Source: Bacillota bacterium (GTDB lineage Bacteria; Bacillota; Clostridia; Acetivibrionales; DTU013). Taken from it: a stretch of 64,000 nucleotides of DNA. The stretch spans positions 1 to 64,000 of the forward strand of contig JAEYOP010000053.1 in the NCBI GenBank assembly GCA_023411575.1, given 5' to 3'. This document shows, one piece after another, positions 8,333-17,807 of the stretch (position 1 is its first letter; the number at the start of each line of letters is the position of its first letter). A program made the position numbers and the translations under genes. The notes below the pieces were generated by a model. It was not told the DNA's origin. It saw only the letters and a program-made list of their open reading frames with translations, and ran no database searches.

Positions 8333-9820
8333 ATGGCTCATGAAAAATTTGAGGATTTTCCATTGGACGCGGCGCTGTTGAGATCCCTTGACCTATTAAA
8401 TTACAAGGAGCCTACAGAAGTCCAGAAGCAGGTGATACCAGCCATATTGGAGAAAAAGGACATCATTGTAAAGTCACAGACCGGCAGCGGCAAAACGGCG
8501 GCATTTGCCATTCCAATTTGTCAATTGATTGAGTGGGATGATAACAAACCTCAGGCTTTAGTGATTACGCCAACAAGAGAGCTGGCCATCCAGGTCAGGG
8601 AAGATGTCTTTAACATAGGCCGATTTAAAAGGATTAAAGCGGCTGCCGTTTTCGGGAAGTCTCCTTTTTACCATCAGGAAAAGGAACTGAAGCAGAAAAC
8701 GCATGTAGTCGTTGGCACACCAGGGCGAATTATTGATCATATGGAAAGAGAGACCCTGGACACCTCCAATATAAAGTTTCTTGTAATAGATGAAGCGGAT
8801 AAAATGCTCCAAATGGGATTCATAGAGCAGATAGAGACTATCGTGAGAAACTTGTCCGGGGAACACGTAACGATATTATTGTCCGCTACAATGCCGGCAG
8901 ATATTAAGGCATTATGCGATAAATATATGAACCATCCTATACAAGTTGAGGTGGAAGAACAAAATCCGGCGGTGGACAGGATATGGCAGGAAAGATATGA
9001 TGTGGAGCAAACAGAGAAAATAGATCTGTTAAAAGATATCATCATCGTAGAAAACCCAGATAGCTGTATGATATTTTGTAATACAAAACAGCAGGTTGAT
9101 GCGGTTTACGAGGAACTTGAAAATTTGAGGTATCCCTGTGAGAAAATTCATGGCGGAATGGAACAACGGGATCGATTACGGGTCATGGAGGATTTTAGAA
9201 AAGGGCGTTTTCGATATCTGGCAGCAACAGATGTGGCGGCCAGAGGAATAGATATTGATAATATTACGCTTGTCATTAATTATGAAGTGCCGCAAGACCG
9301 TGAAAATTATGTTCATCGGATTGGAAGGACCGGAAGGATCGGGAATGCGGGCAGGGCAATTACTTTTGTATCAAGAAATGAAAACAGGTCTTTACAGGAG
9401 ATACAACAGTTTATTGGCAAGGAGATTCCGATAAGGAAAAGACCGGAAAAAGAAAAAGTGAATGATTCAAAACGGGAGTTTGCCGAGAAAATAACGAACA
9501 GGACAGAGATTAAGGAATCAAAGGGCGCGCAGCTCAGTAAAGAAATTATGAAAATACACATCAATGCCGGTAAAAAAACAAAAATGAGACCGGTGGACAT
9601 TGTGGGTACTTTATGCAATATGGATGGCATGACAGCAGAGGATATTGGGATTATCAATGTGAAGGATATTTCGACTTATGTAGAAATTTTAAATAACAAA
9701 GGGGAGATGGTATTGAGCAAACTGCAGAAGACCCCTATCAAAGGGCGGCTCCGCACAATCAGCAAAGTAGAAAATGAAATTTCAACGAAAAGATATGGAC
9801 TTAAAAGAGGTAAAAAATGA
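8333..9820 (+). CDS. dbpA: DEAD-box RNA helicase DbpA
   Basis: This 495-residue helicase has all the DEAD-box motifs: SQTGSGKTAAF (about residues 45-55), PTRELAIQ, DEAD in VIDEADKM, SAT in LLSATMP, and HRIGRTGRIG. The last 75 residues (about 402-477, KMRPVDIVGTLCNMDGM) are the DbpA-type RNA-binding domain that targets 23S rRNA hairpin 92, so a role in large-subunit assembly is expected. The start of the next gene overlaps its stop by 4 bp. No promoter stands out upstream. Confidence 0.9.
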   Translation: MAHEKFEDFPLDAALLRSLDLLNYKEPTEVQKQVIPAILEKKDIIVKSQTGSGKTAAFAIPICQLIEWDDNKPQALVITPTRELAIQVREDVFNIGRFKRIKAAAVFGKSPFYHQEKELKQKTHVVVGTPGRIIDHMERETLDTSNIKFLVIDEADKMLQMGFIEQIETIVRNLSGEHVTILLSATMPADIKALCDKYMNHPIQVEVEEQNPAVDRIWQERYDVEQTEKIDLLKDIIIVENPDSCMIFCNTKQQVDAVYEELENLRYPCEKIHGGMEQRDRLRVMEDFRKGRFRYLAATDVAARGIDIDNITLVINYEVPQDRENYVHRIGRTGRIGNAGRAITFVSRNENRSLQEIQQFIGKEIPIRKRPEKEKVNDSKREFAEKITNRTEIKESKGAQLSKEIMKIHINAGKKTKMRPVDIVGTLCNMDGMTAEDIGIINVKDISTYVEILNNKGEMVLSKLQKTPIKGRLRTISKVENEISTKRYGLKRGKK

Positions 9821-10656
9821 TTGAATTAGGAAAAGTACAAAAACTCCAGGTAATGAGGAAGAGTCAGAACGGGCTGTATCTGAACTCCGGAACGGATAAA
9901 GGCGGGGAGGATATTTTACTGCCCAACAATCAGGTGCCGTCCGGTATTAAAATCGGTGATGACATAGAGGTGTTCGTTTATAAAGATTCTGAAGACAGAA
10001 CCATAGCAACCATGAAAAAGCCAAAACTGGTGATTGGCGAAATTTCTGCTTTAAAGGTTGTTGAAGTTACAAAAATCGGCGCCTTTCTGGACTGGGGTTT
10101 GGAAAAGGATCTATTCCTGCCTTTTAGAGAGCAGGTGGGCACGGTTACAGCAGGGGGCACTTATTTAGTGGCGCTGTATATAGATAGCAGCGGTAGATTA
10201 AGTGCAACGATGAACATATATAATCTGTTAAGCAGCGAATCTCCCTATAAAGTGAATGACAGAGTTAAGGGAACCGTCTATAGCATTAGCAAGGAACTTG
10301 GCGCTTTTGTTGCGGTAGATAATAGATATCAGGGATTGATACCCAATAAGGAGTTATATGGAAGTTTTAAGGAAGGCGACAAGATAGAGGTGCGGATTAA
10401 GAAGGTCAGACCGGATGGAAAGCTGGAATTGAGCGTAAGAAATGAGGCCTACAACGAAATAGAAACGGATGCACAAAAAGTATTGGAGAGGCTGAAATCA
10501 AATGGCGGAACGCTAAAGCTCAATGACAGCAGTTCTCCGGAACGGATCAAAGCAGAACTGAACATAAGTAAAGCCGCCTTTAAAAGATCAGTCGGAAGGC
10601 TTTTGAAAGAGGGAGCAATTGAAATTACTACCGATGGGTTAAAGCTGAAGTGGTAA
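9817..10656 (+). CDS. cvfB: S1-like RNA-binding protein CvfB
   Basis: A 279-residue protein with tandem S1-like OB folds (about 1-215; IGAFLDWGLEKDLFLPFREQ is diagnostic) and a C-terminal winged helix (about 220-279, KAAFKRSVGRLLKEGAIEI). This is the CvfB architecture. In Staphylococcus the family binds RNA and affects virulence gene expression; elsewhere its role is general RNA binding. The ATGA overlap with dbpA shows translational coupling with the RNA helicase. Confidence 0.88.
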   Translation: MIELGKVQKLQVMRKSQNGLYLNSGTDKGGEDILLPNNQVPSGIKIGDDIEVFVYKDSEDRTIATMKKPKLVIGEISALKVVEVTKIGAFLDWGLEKDLFLPFREQVGTVTAGGTYLVALYIDSSGRLSATMNIYNLLSSESPYKVNDRVKGTVYSISKELGAFVAVDNRYQGLIPNKELYGSFKEGDKIEVRIKKVRPDGKLELSVRNEAYNEIETDAQKVLERLKSNGGTLKLNDSSSPERIKAELNISKAAFKRSVGRLLKEGAIEITTDGLKLKW

Positions 10657-10690
10657 CAAGTATGGCAGGTAGTATAAGAGGGAAAATGCT

Positions 10691-11392
10691 ATGTTAATAC
10701 CATCGAATCTGGTAAATGAACAGTTTGGTGATCGCTATTTTGATGTGGTTAATGCGTTGAACGAATCACAGCAGATCTATTTCAGGAACAATCAGCTAAT
10801 TGATCGGATTGTTATGGGAAAAGAAGCGGGAAGCCCGCTCGTTATTGGCGAAACCGGCTTTGGCGCCGGGCGTGTGGTAGTATCGCTGATGGAATTCATA
10901 AGGGAAAGTGGCTTGAAAGATATTTCTATTGAATACAATTCTGTTGAACTGTATCCTATGAGCCCGGAGAGGATACATCAAATCCTGAATGGATTCAGGG
11001 ACCGGGTCGGGGCGGAGATTGATACGCTTGTAGAAGCATATCGAAGGATCGATATCACCGCGGCTGGCTGGCATTCAATGAAGATACGGCAATCCTTTGG
11101 AACGCTTGAGCTGAATCTTTGGATAGGAGAAGCGCTTGAAATGGTGAAGGCTTTGAAAAAACCATGTGATGTATGGTTCCTGGATGGTCACAGCCCTAAA
11201 AAGAATCCTTCCATATGGCGACCTGAGCTACTCATGGCGATCGGAGGAAAAACAAAAACCGGAGGCTCCTGTGCCACTTTTACCGTATCGGTTGCAGTAA
11301 GAAAAGCCTTGACGGAAGCGGGCTTTATGCTAGAGCTGCTCCCTGGCTGCGGCGGGAAAAAAGAGGTTCTGCATGGGGTGATGGTTGAGTAA
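10691..11392 (+). CDS. mnmD: tRNA-modifying methyltransferase, MnmD/MnmC1-like
   Basis: A 233-residue SAM-dependent methyltransferase. Residues about 50-57 (ETGFGAGR) form the SAM loop, and FLDGHSPKKNPSIW (about 159-172) is the MnmC1 signature, usually DGFAPAKNP. GGSCATFTVSVAVRKAL and PGCGGKKEVLHG follow as in that family. The enzyme would methylate aminomethyl-uridine at the wobble position of tRNAs. It lacks the FAD oxidase half of E. coli MnmC, as expected for the stand-alone form called MnmD. It lies 34 bp after cvfB and may belong to the same RNA-related transcript. Confidence 0.8.
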   Translation: MLIPSNLVNEQFGDRYFDVVNALNESQQIYFRNNQLIDRIVMGKEAGSPLVIGETGFGAGRVVVSLMEFIRESGLKDISIEYNSVELYPMSPERIHQILNGFRDRVGAEIDTLVEAYRRIDITAAGWHSMKIRQSFGTLELNLWIGEALEMVKALKKPCDVWFLDGHSPKKNPSIWRPELLMAIGGKTKTGGSCATFTVSVAVRKALTEAGFMLELLPGCGGKKEVLHGVMVE

Positions 11393-11423
11393 GGGTACCC
11401 GGCAATACATAAAAACACATTGA

Positions 11424-12821
11424 ATGCCCGGAAAGGGTCTTGCCGGAAAGATGAAAATGCATTATGCTGAAATCGCCAGCATTTCATTGAAAGTATTTTC
11501 GAGGGGGCCGTTGAAAATTAGGAATCCATTCATCAAAAATATTTTGCTAAAGCATCCATTGCTGCGAACCCTTTTCGAGCTGCGCGGCAATCCCCGTGCC
11601 TGTGTTTACACGGAACCGATGTGGGGGCTTTCCATGAACCTGTGTCTACCGTATGCAACGGTATATATGCTTACTTTTGGGATAAGCGATTTACAGGTGG
11701 GGATTGTCACTTCGATTTATATGTTTTCCCAGATGATCTTTGCGTTTTTATCCGGCGTTATCATTGATAAAATGGGGCGCAGAAAGAGTACCGTGATATT
11801 TGATTTCCTGGCCTGGAGCCTCCCCTGCCTCATATGGGCGTTCAGCCAGGGCTTTTGGTTCTTTGTCGTAGCGGCGATGCTTAACGGGATGATGAAGATC
11901 ACCACAGTATCCTGGGATTGCCTGCTGGTAGAAGATGCGCCCAGGGATAAAATAACCCATATCTATTCCTGGGTTATCATTGCCGGTAACCTCTCCGCGC
12001 TTTTTGCGCCAATATCCTCAATCCTGGTAGCAAAGCTGACACTGGCGCCGGCGATACGAATACTCTATATCAATGCTTTTATTATTATGACGGCAAAGCT
12101 ATTAATCCTATATAAGTTCTCAACAGAAACAGGTGTTGGGAAAATCAGGCGTGAGGCCTCCCGCAACATGTCATGGCGTGAGATGATACCCGGATATAAA
12201 AGTGCACTGCGCAAGATTCTGACTTCACGGGGTACAAAATTTGCCATCATTATCAGCATCCTGATAGAGATTGTAGCGATGATTGGAATGACCTTCTGGC
12301 AGATTATCGCGTCCCGCCGCATCGGGATCCCGGATACATTATTGCCGATCTTTCCGATGGCACGAAGCATCCTTTCCATTGTTCTTTTCTTCACGATTAT
12401 CGCACGGATCAATCAAACGAAGCTGAAATGGCCGCTGTACGGCGGATTCTTCTGTTCCATAACCGGTTGCATATTGCTGATTTCAATTGCAGACACCGGT
12501 GTGTGGGGATATGTAATATTATCGGTTTCCTTAGTTTTTGACGCGCTGGGTGGAGCTGTTTTAGGCACGCTTAGAGAATCCCTGGTCGCGATTCATGTTG
12601 ACCCCGTGGAGCGTTCAGGAATTATGGCCTTGCTTCAGACGACAGTAATGCTGGTGAGCGTACCCTTTGGGTATATCGGCGGGCTGCTGAGCGATATCTC
12701 AAGAATATTGCCCTTTGTTTTGAATACTGCATTGTTGCTGTTAGGTATCTTGGCAACGGCTCTATTTTATCGCCGCTCTTCCATTAGCTTTACAAAAGAA
12801 TGTAAAGGACATGAAATATAA
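11424..12821 (+). CDS. MFS transporter
   Basis: About 12 transmembrane helices follow a soluble N-terminus of some 65 residues. The loop after helix 2 carries GVIIDKMGRRKS, the MFS motif A (G-x-x-x-D-x-x-G-R-R). The segment RESLVAIHVDPVERSGIMAL is a conserved cytoplasmic loop. Substrate is not predictable. The start is uncertain: ATG 11424 has no ribosome site, and ATG 11451 follows GGAAAG. The gene is 31 bp after mnmD, but nothing links the functions. Confidence 0.8.
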   Translation: MPGKGLAGKMKMHYAEIASISLKVFSRGPLKIRNPFIKNILLKHPLLRTLFELRGNPRACVYTEPMWGLSMNLCLPYATVYMLTFGISDLQVGIVTSIYMFSQMIFAFLSGVIIDKMGRRKSTVIFDFLAWSLPCLIWAFSQGFWFFVVAAMLNGMMKITTVSWDCLLVEDAPRDKITHIYSWVIIAGNLSALFAPISSILVAKLTLAPAIRILYINAFIIMTAKLLILYKFSTETGVGKIRREASRNMSWREMIPGYKSALRKILTSRGTKFAIIISILIEIVAMIGMTFWQIIASRRIGIPDTLLPIFPMARSILSIVLFFTIIARINQTKLKWPLYGGFFCSITGCILLISIADTGVWGYVILSVSLVFDALGGAVLGTLRESLVAIHVDPVERSGIMALLQTTVMLVSVPFGYIGGLLSDISRILPFVLNTALLLLGILATALFYRRSSISFTKECKGHEI

Positions 12822-12886
12822 CGAGTTTATTGATGACATGGCCAAATCGGGAGCATGCTGCGACAGGAATATGCGCTGCGGCCTGA

Positions 12887-13036
12887 TCATGTGAATTTCT
12901 TTTCATAGGGGACTCCACCATTCGTATGTACGACAAGGAACACTTTCACATGCTCCACGTAAACATTTACTCGTTCAACATAGGTCCGGATGATTTTCTT
13001 TACATCAGTCTTAACCCTCCAGTATGCCACCACTAA
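12887..13036 (-). pseudogene. C-terminal scrap of a large serine recombinase
   Basis: On the minus strand the frame reads KTDVKKIIRTYVERVNVYV, then HVKVFLVVHTNGG, and ends at a TGA (12887-12889). The pattern of VR-x-YVxRV, a short strand and VHTNGG is the usual C-terminus of integrative-element serine recombinases. Only about 50 codons remain. It marks a lost mobile element between the MFS and UvrA-like genes. Assignment is by motif recognition. Confidence 0.6.
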
Positions 13037-13075
13037 AAAAATTTGATGATATATTATTTATAACTATTTTTAGTG
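13031..13075. repeat. Inverted repeat upstream of the uvrA-like gene
   Basis: The perfect 9-bp arms CACTAAAAA (13031-13039) and TTTTTAGTG (13067-13075) are 27 bp apart and enclose an AT-rich segment with TATATT and TATAAC. It could be an operator around a promoter for the uvrA-like gene 45 bp downstream, or an element end next to the recombinase scrap. Confidence 0.45.
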
Positions 13076-13119
13076 CACATAGGAGTAGCTTATAAAGGAC
13101 AAGGAGGGATACAAATTAT

Positions 13120-15645
13120 ATGTTCATCCATATCAAAGGCGCAAAAGAAAACAATCTGAAAAATATAGACGTACAGATTCCCAAGAACAAGCTCATTGTA
13201 TTCACAGGGCTGTCCGGCAGCGGGAAATCGACGCTGGCGCTGGAAACCCTGCAAAGAGAATGCCAACGGCAGTATATGGAATCCATGGGCCTGACGATGG
13301 ATATCGGGGGCAAGCCCAAGGTTGATTCCATTGAGGGGTTGTCTCCTGCTATCTCAATTAATCAGCACCATACAAACAGCAACCCGCGTTCCACGGTGGG
13401 TACCATTACCGAGATTTCCGCCTATCTTCGTGTATTGTACGCCAAGCTGGGGGAAAGACCCTGCCGGTATTGCAGAAAAATTATTACCCAGGACTATGAC
13501 GAAACGACTTTTGCCGTGTATACGGAAATGTCCGACCAGGAACCGGATGACACAGAGCTGTACGAACAGAGGATTGCTTGCCCTCATTGCGGTGAACAGG
13601 TTATTGAGCTGACCGCAAGCCATTTCTCCTTTAACAAGCCCCAGGGGGCATGCCCCGTCTGCCGGGGAATCGGTGTTGTGAATTTACCGGATGTCAACCT
13701 TCTGCTGGATAAATCCAAAAGCATCCGGGAATTTGCCATTCACGGATGGGATCGGGTGTATATCGAAAGATATGGTGAGTCAATGATCCAGGCTGCAAAA
13801 CATTACGGCTTCGAAATAGACCTTGATACCCCCATTGGTCAATTCAATGACGTCCAAATGGAACTGCTCCTGTATGGCGTCCTGAGTAGACAATTCCAAG
13901 AACGCTTTCCAGCTATCGCTCCTCCCAAAACCGTGCCCGCCGGGCGGTTTGAAGGGGTAATCACCAATCTCATGCGGCGGTATGCGGAAAACAATTCCGC
14001 CAGCGCCAGGCAAAAGCTTGAGAAGTTCTTAATCCAGCAGGAATGCCCTGTGTGCCGAGGCGTCCGGTTTCGCGCGGAAACCCTTGAAGTCAGGGTTGGC
14101 GGTATTAATATTAAGCAACTGCTGTCCAAGCCTCTTATCGGCGTCAGGGAGTGGCTGAAAGAGCTCCCCGGTTCTGTTTCGCCGGACGCCTTGGGCATTG
14201 TCCGTCAAGTAGTGGAGGACCTCAAGCAGAGGATTGACCGGATTATTGATGTGGGAGCCGGATATCTGAGCCTCGATCAGCCTTCGTCCGCTCTGTCGGC
14301 TGGAGAATGGCAGCGCATCAAGCTGGCTTCCATTTTGGGGAGTGGTTTGACAGGCGTGCTGTACGTGCTGGATGAGCCTACATCGGGCCTGCACTCACGG
14401 GATACCGGGAAAATTATCGAAGTGTTGAGGCGCCTGCGCGACATGGGCAATACGGTCATCGTTATTGAACATGATGTGGAAATGATGAAAGCGGCAGATT
14501 ATATCATCGATTTCGGTCCGGGCGCGGGCAAACAAGGCGGGCAAATTGTTGCCTGCGGCAATGCCCAGGATGTGATCAACTGTGAAACCTCTATTACGGG
14601 GAAATACCTTCAGACAAACGTCGATAGACTTAAGCGAAAAAAGACCCAAATCGGCAACAACTATGTACGCATTAGAAATGCCAATAGAAACAATCTTAAA
14701 AATATCGACATAGATATTCCCCTTGGAAAGCTTGTGGCGGTCAGCGGCGTTTCAGGCAGCGGCAAGTCCAGTTTGATCTTCGGCGTTCTGGCAGAGGCCG
14801 TTGACGCTTACTTTCATCAGTCCGGGAAAAGTAAAAGTCCTGATATTTCCGGCTTTGAACACCTTGATGATGCAATCATCATCAACCAGCATTCCATCGG
14901 GCGTTCCAACCGGTCCAATGCTGCAACCTATACCGACCTTTTCACCGATATACGGGACCTATATGCCTCCTTGCCGGAAACGAAAGCCATCGGCCTTGCG
15001 CCCAAACATTTTTCCTATAATGTGGCGGGAGGCAGGTGCGAGAAATGTCAGGGCACGGGCAAGCTGTCCGTTTCAATGCATTTTCTGCCGGATGTAGAGA
15101 TGGTTTGTCCTGTGTGCCAGGGGAAGCGGTATCAAAAGCCTGTTCTGGATATTAAATTCAGGGGGCATAATATCTCGGAGGTTTTAGAATTAAGCATTGA
15201 CGAAGCACTGGTGCTGTTCGCCGACGAGGAAAATATCAGATCGAAGCTTAAAGTGCTTCAGAATGTGGGGCTTGGATATCTCAGCCTCGGGCAATCGGCA
15301 ACAACGCTTTCGGGCGGCGAGGCCCAACGGCTGAAGCTGGCCAAGGAGCTTTCCAGGAACACCGGCGGAAAAGTTTTGTACCTTTTTGACGAACCGACTA
15401 CCGGACTTCATCCCCATGATGCAGGCAGATTGATAAACGTATTTGACCGGCTGGTGCGTCTTGGGAACAGCGTCATTGTTATTGAACACAATGTTGAGAT
15501 GATTTTGGCATCGGATTGGGTAATTGATCTTGGCCCGGAGGGGGGAAGCGAAGGCGGTAAAATCATCACCCAGGGAACGCCGGATGAAATCATGAGAAAT
15601 TCAAACTCTGCCACGGGCAAGGTTCTGTCAGGGCTGCTTCTTTAG
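13120..15645 (+). CDS. UvrA-like ABC ATPase without UvrB-binding domain
   Basis: An 841-residue tandem ABC ATPase of the UvrA family. It has Walker A motifs GLSGSGKST (about 30-38) and GVSGSGKSS (about 543-551), signatures LSAGEWQR and LSGGEAQR, and the Walker B pair LYVLDEPTSGLH and LYLFDEPTTGLH. Zinc CxxC pairs are at CRYC/CPHC, CPVC/CPVC and CEKC/CPVC. Canonical UvrA is about 940 residues; here only some 36 residues separate the CRYC and CPHC knuckles, so the UvrB-binding domain is absent. This is the layout of UvrA2-type proteins linked to drug tolerance rather than normal excision repair. AAGGAGG lies 12 nt before the ATG. Confidence 0.85.
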   Translation: MFIHIKGAKENNLKNIDVQIPKNKLIVFTGLSGSGKSTLALETLQRECQRQYMESMGLTMDIGGKPKVDSIEGLSPAISINQHHTNSNPRSTVGTITEISAYLRVLYAKLGERPCRYCRKIITQDYDETTFAVYTEMSDQEPDDTELYEQRIACPHCGEQVIELTASHFSFNKPQGACPVCRGIGVVNLPDVNLLLDKSKSIREFAIHGWDRVYIERYGESMIQAAKHYGFEIDLDTPIGQFNDVQMELLLYGVLSRQFQERFPAIAPPKTVPAGRFEGVITNLMRRYAENNSASARQKLEKFLIQQECPVCRGVRFRAETLEVRVGGINIKQLLSKPLIGVREWLKELPGSVSPDALGIVRQVVEDLKQRIDRIIDVGAGYLSLDQPSSALSAGEWQRIKLASILGSGLTGVLYVLDEPTSGLHSRDTGKIIEVLRRLRDMGNTVIVIEHDVEMMKAADYIIDFGPGAGKQGGQIVACGNAQDVINCETSITGKYLQTNVDRLKRKKTQIGNNYVRIRNANRNNLKNIDIDIPLGKLVAVSGVSGSGKSSLIFGVLAEAVDAYFHQSGKSKSPDISGFEHLDDAIIINQHSIGRSNRSNAATYTDLFTDIRDLYASLPETKAIGLAPKHFSYNVAGGRCEKCQGTGKLSVSMHFLPDVEMVCPVCQGKRYQKPVLDIKFRGHNISEVLELSIDEALVLFADEENIRSKLKVLQNVGLGYLSLGQSATTLSGGEAQRLKLAKELSRNTGGKVLYLFDEPTTGLHPHDAGRLINVFDRLVRLGNSVIVIEHNVEMILASDWVIDLGPEGGSEGGKIITQGTPDEIMRNSNSATGKVLSGLLL

Positions 15646-15730
15646 GGGCTGCGGATATTTTGTTCCCTGTGAATATTCTGTTTCCATTCTGAAATACTAA
15701 ATACGGAAATAAATTAAAAGGAGTTTTCGT

Positions 15731-15916
15731 ATGTCACAACTAAACCAAACTGAACTGCAGAACCTGCGTCATTTAATTGGCGCCCATGAAACCGCCCACC
15801 AGAAATTGCAGGCTTATGCCGAGCAAGCGACCGATCCTGAAATTAAGCAGTTTTTTCAGAGTGGTGCGCAGGAGGCGATGAAAACCAGACAGCAATTATT
15901 GAGCTTTTTGAGTTAA
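15731..15916 (+). CDS. CotF-like spore coat protein, short form
   Basis: A 61-residue, wholly helical protein (LRHLIGAHETAHQKLQAYAE) resembling one helical hairpin of the CotF coat family, with a ferritin-like pattern of His and Glu. AAGGAG precedes the ATG. It is followed after 15 bp by a second CotF-like gene, and the pair shares one terminator. In sporulating Bacillota such pairs encode spore coat components; sporulation-specific expression is expected but no sigma-factor promoter was identified. Confidence 0.7.
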   Translation: MSQLNQTELQNLRHLIGAHETAHQKLQAYAEQATDPEIKQFFQSGAQEAMKTRQQLLSFLS

Positions 15917-15931
15917 AGGAGGAAATAAGGA

Positions 15932-16183
15932 ATGCTAAATGAAAAAATAATGGTCAACGATGTTCTTTCCTCGGTAAAGAGCAATCTGACATTCTACACC
16001 AACACCATTTCCGAATGTGCGAACCCCACGCTGCGGTCTGCCATTCAGCAGATCCGTAGCAACGATGAGGCATCGCAATATAAGCTGTTCCGGATGGCAC
16101 AGGATAAAGGGTATTATAAGCCCGCTCTCATGGCAAAAGACGACGAAGTGCAGCAGACCAAATCCCAGCTTACCGGCCAGTAA
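15932..16183 (+). CDS. CotF-like spore coat protein
   Basis: An 83-residue helical protein (DVLSSVKSNLTFYTNTISEC, then NPTLRSAIQQIRSNDEASQY, then MAQDKGYYKPA). The pattern, including the GYY-P-A end, is typical of the CotF coat family. GGAGG precedes the ATG by 10 nt. It is the second gene of a two-gene coat operon that ends in a strong terminator. Together the two proteins equal roughly one split CotF domain. Confidence 0.8.
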   Translation: MLNEKIMVNDVLSSVKSNLTFYTNTISECANPTLRSAIQQIRSNDEASQYKLFRMAQDKGYYKPALMAKDDEVQQTKSQLTGQ

Positions 16184-16197
16184 TCAATAAAAGCGGA

Positions 16198-16254
16198 ACG
16201 ACGGTATGAGTCCTGAACATTTTTCTGGAATGTACGGATTCATACCGTCGTTTT
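16198..16254 (+). terminator. Terminator of the coat-protein operon
   Basis: Perfect 12-bp arms ACGACGGTATGA (16198-16209) and TCATACCGTCGT (16240-16251) are followed by TTT. It lies 15 bp after the second coat gene. Confidence 0.8.
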
Positions 16255-16389
16255 GTATGTCCAAGCCAAGCCGAAAGAGAAAATGCAACTCACATCGGAA
16301 AAACGCAACTTACCTGCAAATCCATTGAGAAGCCAAAGAGGATCGTTTATACTGCCCATGACGATATAAACAGAAAGGGAGTATAATCT

Positions 16390-17694
16390 ATGCTCGGAAG
16401 CATCACATTGCTCATTGCGCTTATTGCGCAGATTGGATTATCTGTTTACCAAATCACAACAAAACGCCGGCAGACCAAAGTGAAGCACATCCTGCGGATT
16501 ACCGCCTTCGTTGCATTTTCCTTGCTTTTGGCTACGGGCGTTTACTGGTGGGGCTTTCGCTGGATATGCCTGTTCATCCTGCTCGCCGTCCTTGCTATTT
16601 TCAGCGCCGTGTATTTTCTAAAGCGGCCGAAGGCCGAAAAGCAGTATAAGGGGCTAACCGCTGTATTTTCCTGCATAAGCGGATGTTTCCTGCTTGTCCT
16701 GTGCATCCTGCCCGGTATTCTTTTTCCCCAGTCTAAGCCGGTTGCCCATACGGGTTCTTACGCGGTGGATACTACAAGCGTCACCCTTGTGGATGCTTCA
16801 CGCGTCGATCCTTTTTCCAAAACGGGCGAAAACAGAAAACTGACCATTCAGTTTTGGTATCCAGTGATCGGGGAAGGCACGGACACTTTCCCGCTAACCG
16901 TATTCTCGCATGGGGCGTTCGGCTATCGCGGCAGCAATCATTCCACCTTTGAGGACCTTGCCAGCAATGGGTATGTGGTATGCAGCATCGACCACAGCTA
17001 TCACGCTTTCCTTGCACGGCATACGGATGGAAGTGCTACACTGGTCGATATGAATTTTGTCAAGGATGTCGTTAATATTACGAACGATGACAGTGACAAA
17101 CGGACGACCTATGATAAAACCCATGAATGGCTGGCTCTGCGTACAAAGGATATGAATTTCGTTCTGGATGAGATCCTGAATAATTCAGACAGAAAGATCC
17201 CTGAATCCGTTTGTTCGCTCATCAACAAAGATAAAATCGGGCTTTTCGGTCACTCGCTCGGCGGCGCGGCAGCGGCACAACTGGGAAGGGAGTGCCCGGA
17301 CGTGGAAGCGGTGATCGTAATCGACGGCACGATGATTGGCGAAGAGATTGGTTTTGAAAACGGACAGGCCGTTCTGAATGCGGAGCCCTATCCGGTTCCC
17401 TTGCTGAACCTGTACAACGATAGCCACTATGAGCAAGCCCGCCAATTGGGAACGGCTTATAGCAATCTGTCCGCCGGCGCGCATGCGGTAGAAGCTTATG
17501 ATGTGGTGATCCGCGGTTCAGGACATCTGAATTTTACCGATCTTCCGATTTCTTCCCCGGCGCTGGCGCGGATGCTCGGCACCGGCAAGGTGGACAGCCG
17601 GTATTGCATTGAGACGATGAATCAAATCGTATTGGAGTTTTTCAACTATAGGCTCAAGGATACCGGAGCGCTGCATCTGCAAACGGAATATTGA
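16390..17694 (+). CDS. Membrane-anchored alpha/beta hydrolase (PAF-acetylhydrolase-like)
   Basis: A 434-residue protein with about four N-terminal membrane helices (residues 1-115) and an extracellular alpha/beta hydrolase domain. The nucleophile elbow is GHSLGGAAAAQLG (about residues 284-296) and the catalytic His lies in GSGHLNFTDLP (about 377-387), a pattern seen in PAF acetylhydrolase and chlorophyllase-like enzymes. AGAAAGGGAG precedes the ATG. It is probably a lipase or esterase at the outer face of the membrane; substrate unknown. It is transcribed alone. Confidence 0.8.
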   Translation: MLGSITLLIALIAQIGLSVYQITTKRRQTKVKHILRITAFVAFSLLLATGVYWWGFRWICLFILLAVLAIFSAVYFLKRPKAEKQYKGLTAVFSCISGCFLLVLCILPGILFPQSKPVAHTGSYAVDTTSVTLVDASRVDPFSKTGENRKLTIQFWYPVIGEGTDTFPLTVFSHGAFGYRGSNHSTFEDLASNGYVVCSIDHSYHAFLARHTDGSATLVDMNFVKDVVNITNDDSDKRTTYDKTHEWLALRTKDMNFVLDEILNNSDRKIPESVCSLINKDKIGLFGHSLGGAAAAQLGRECPDVEAVIVIDGTMIGEEIGFENGQAVLNAEPYPVPLLNLYNDSHYEQARQLGTAYSNLSAGAHAVEAYDVVIRGSGHLNFTDLPISSPALARMLGTGKVDSRYCIETMNQIVLEFFNYRLKDTGALHLQTEY

Positions 17695-17725
17695 GCTCCT
17701 CCCGTTTGCATAAAATATGGAAAGC

Positions 17726-17755
17726 TTGAAAGCGCCGCCGGGAATACGCTATAAT
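17726..17755 (+). promoter_or_regulatory. Sigma-A promoter for the LytTR-DUF3021 pair
   Basis: TTGAAA (17726-17731) and TATAAT (17750-17755) are 18 bp apart, 53 bp before the LytTR start. No repressor palindrome was seen around it. Confidence 0.65.
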
Positions 17756-17807
17756 AACATCGTGGATAATCGGCATTGTTTATCGCTGGAGTTATGAAGG
17801 TGTCGCC

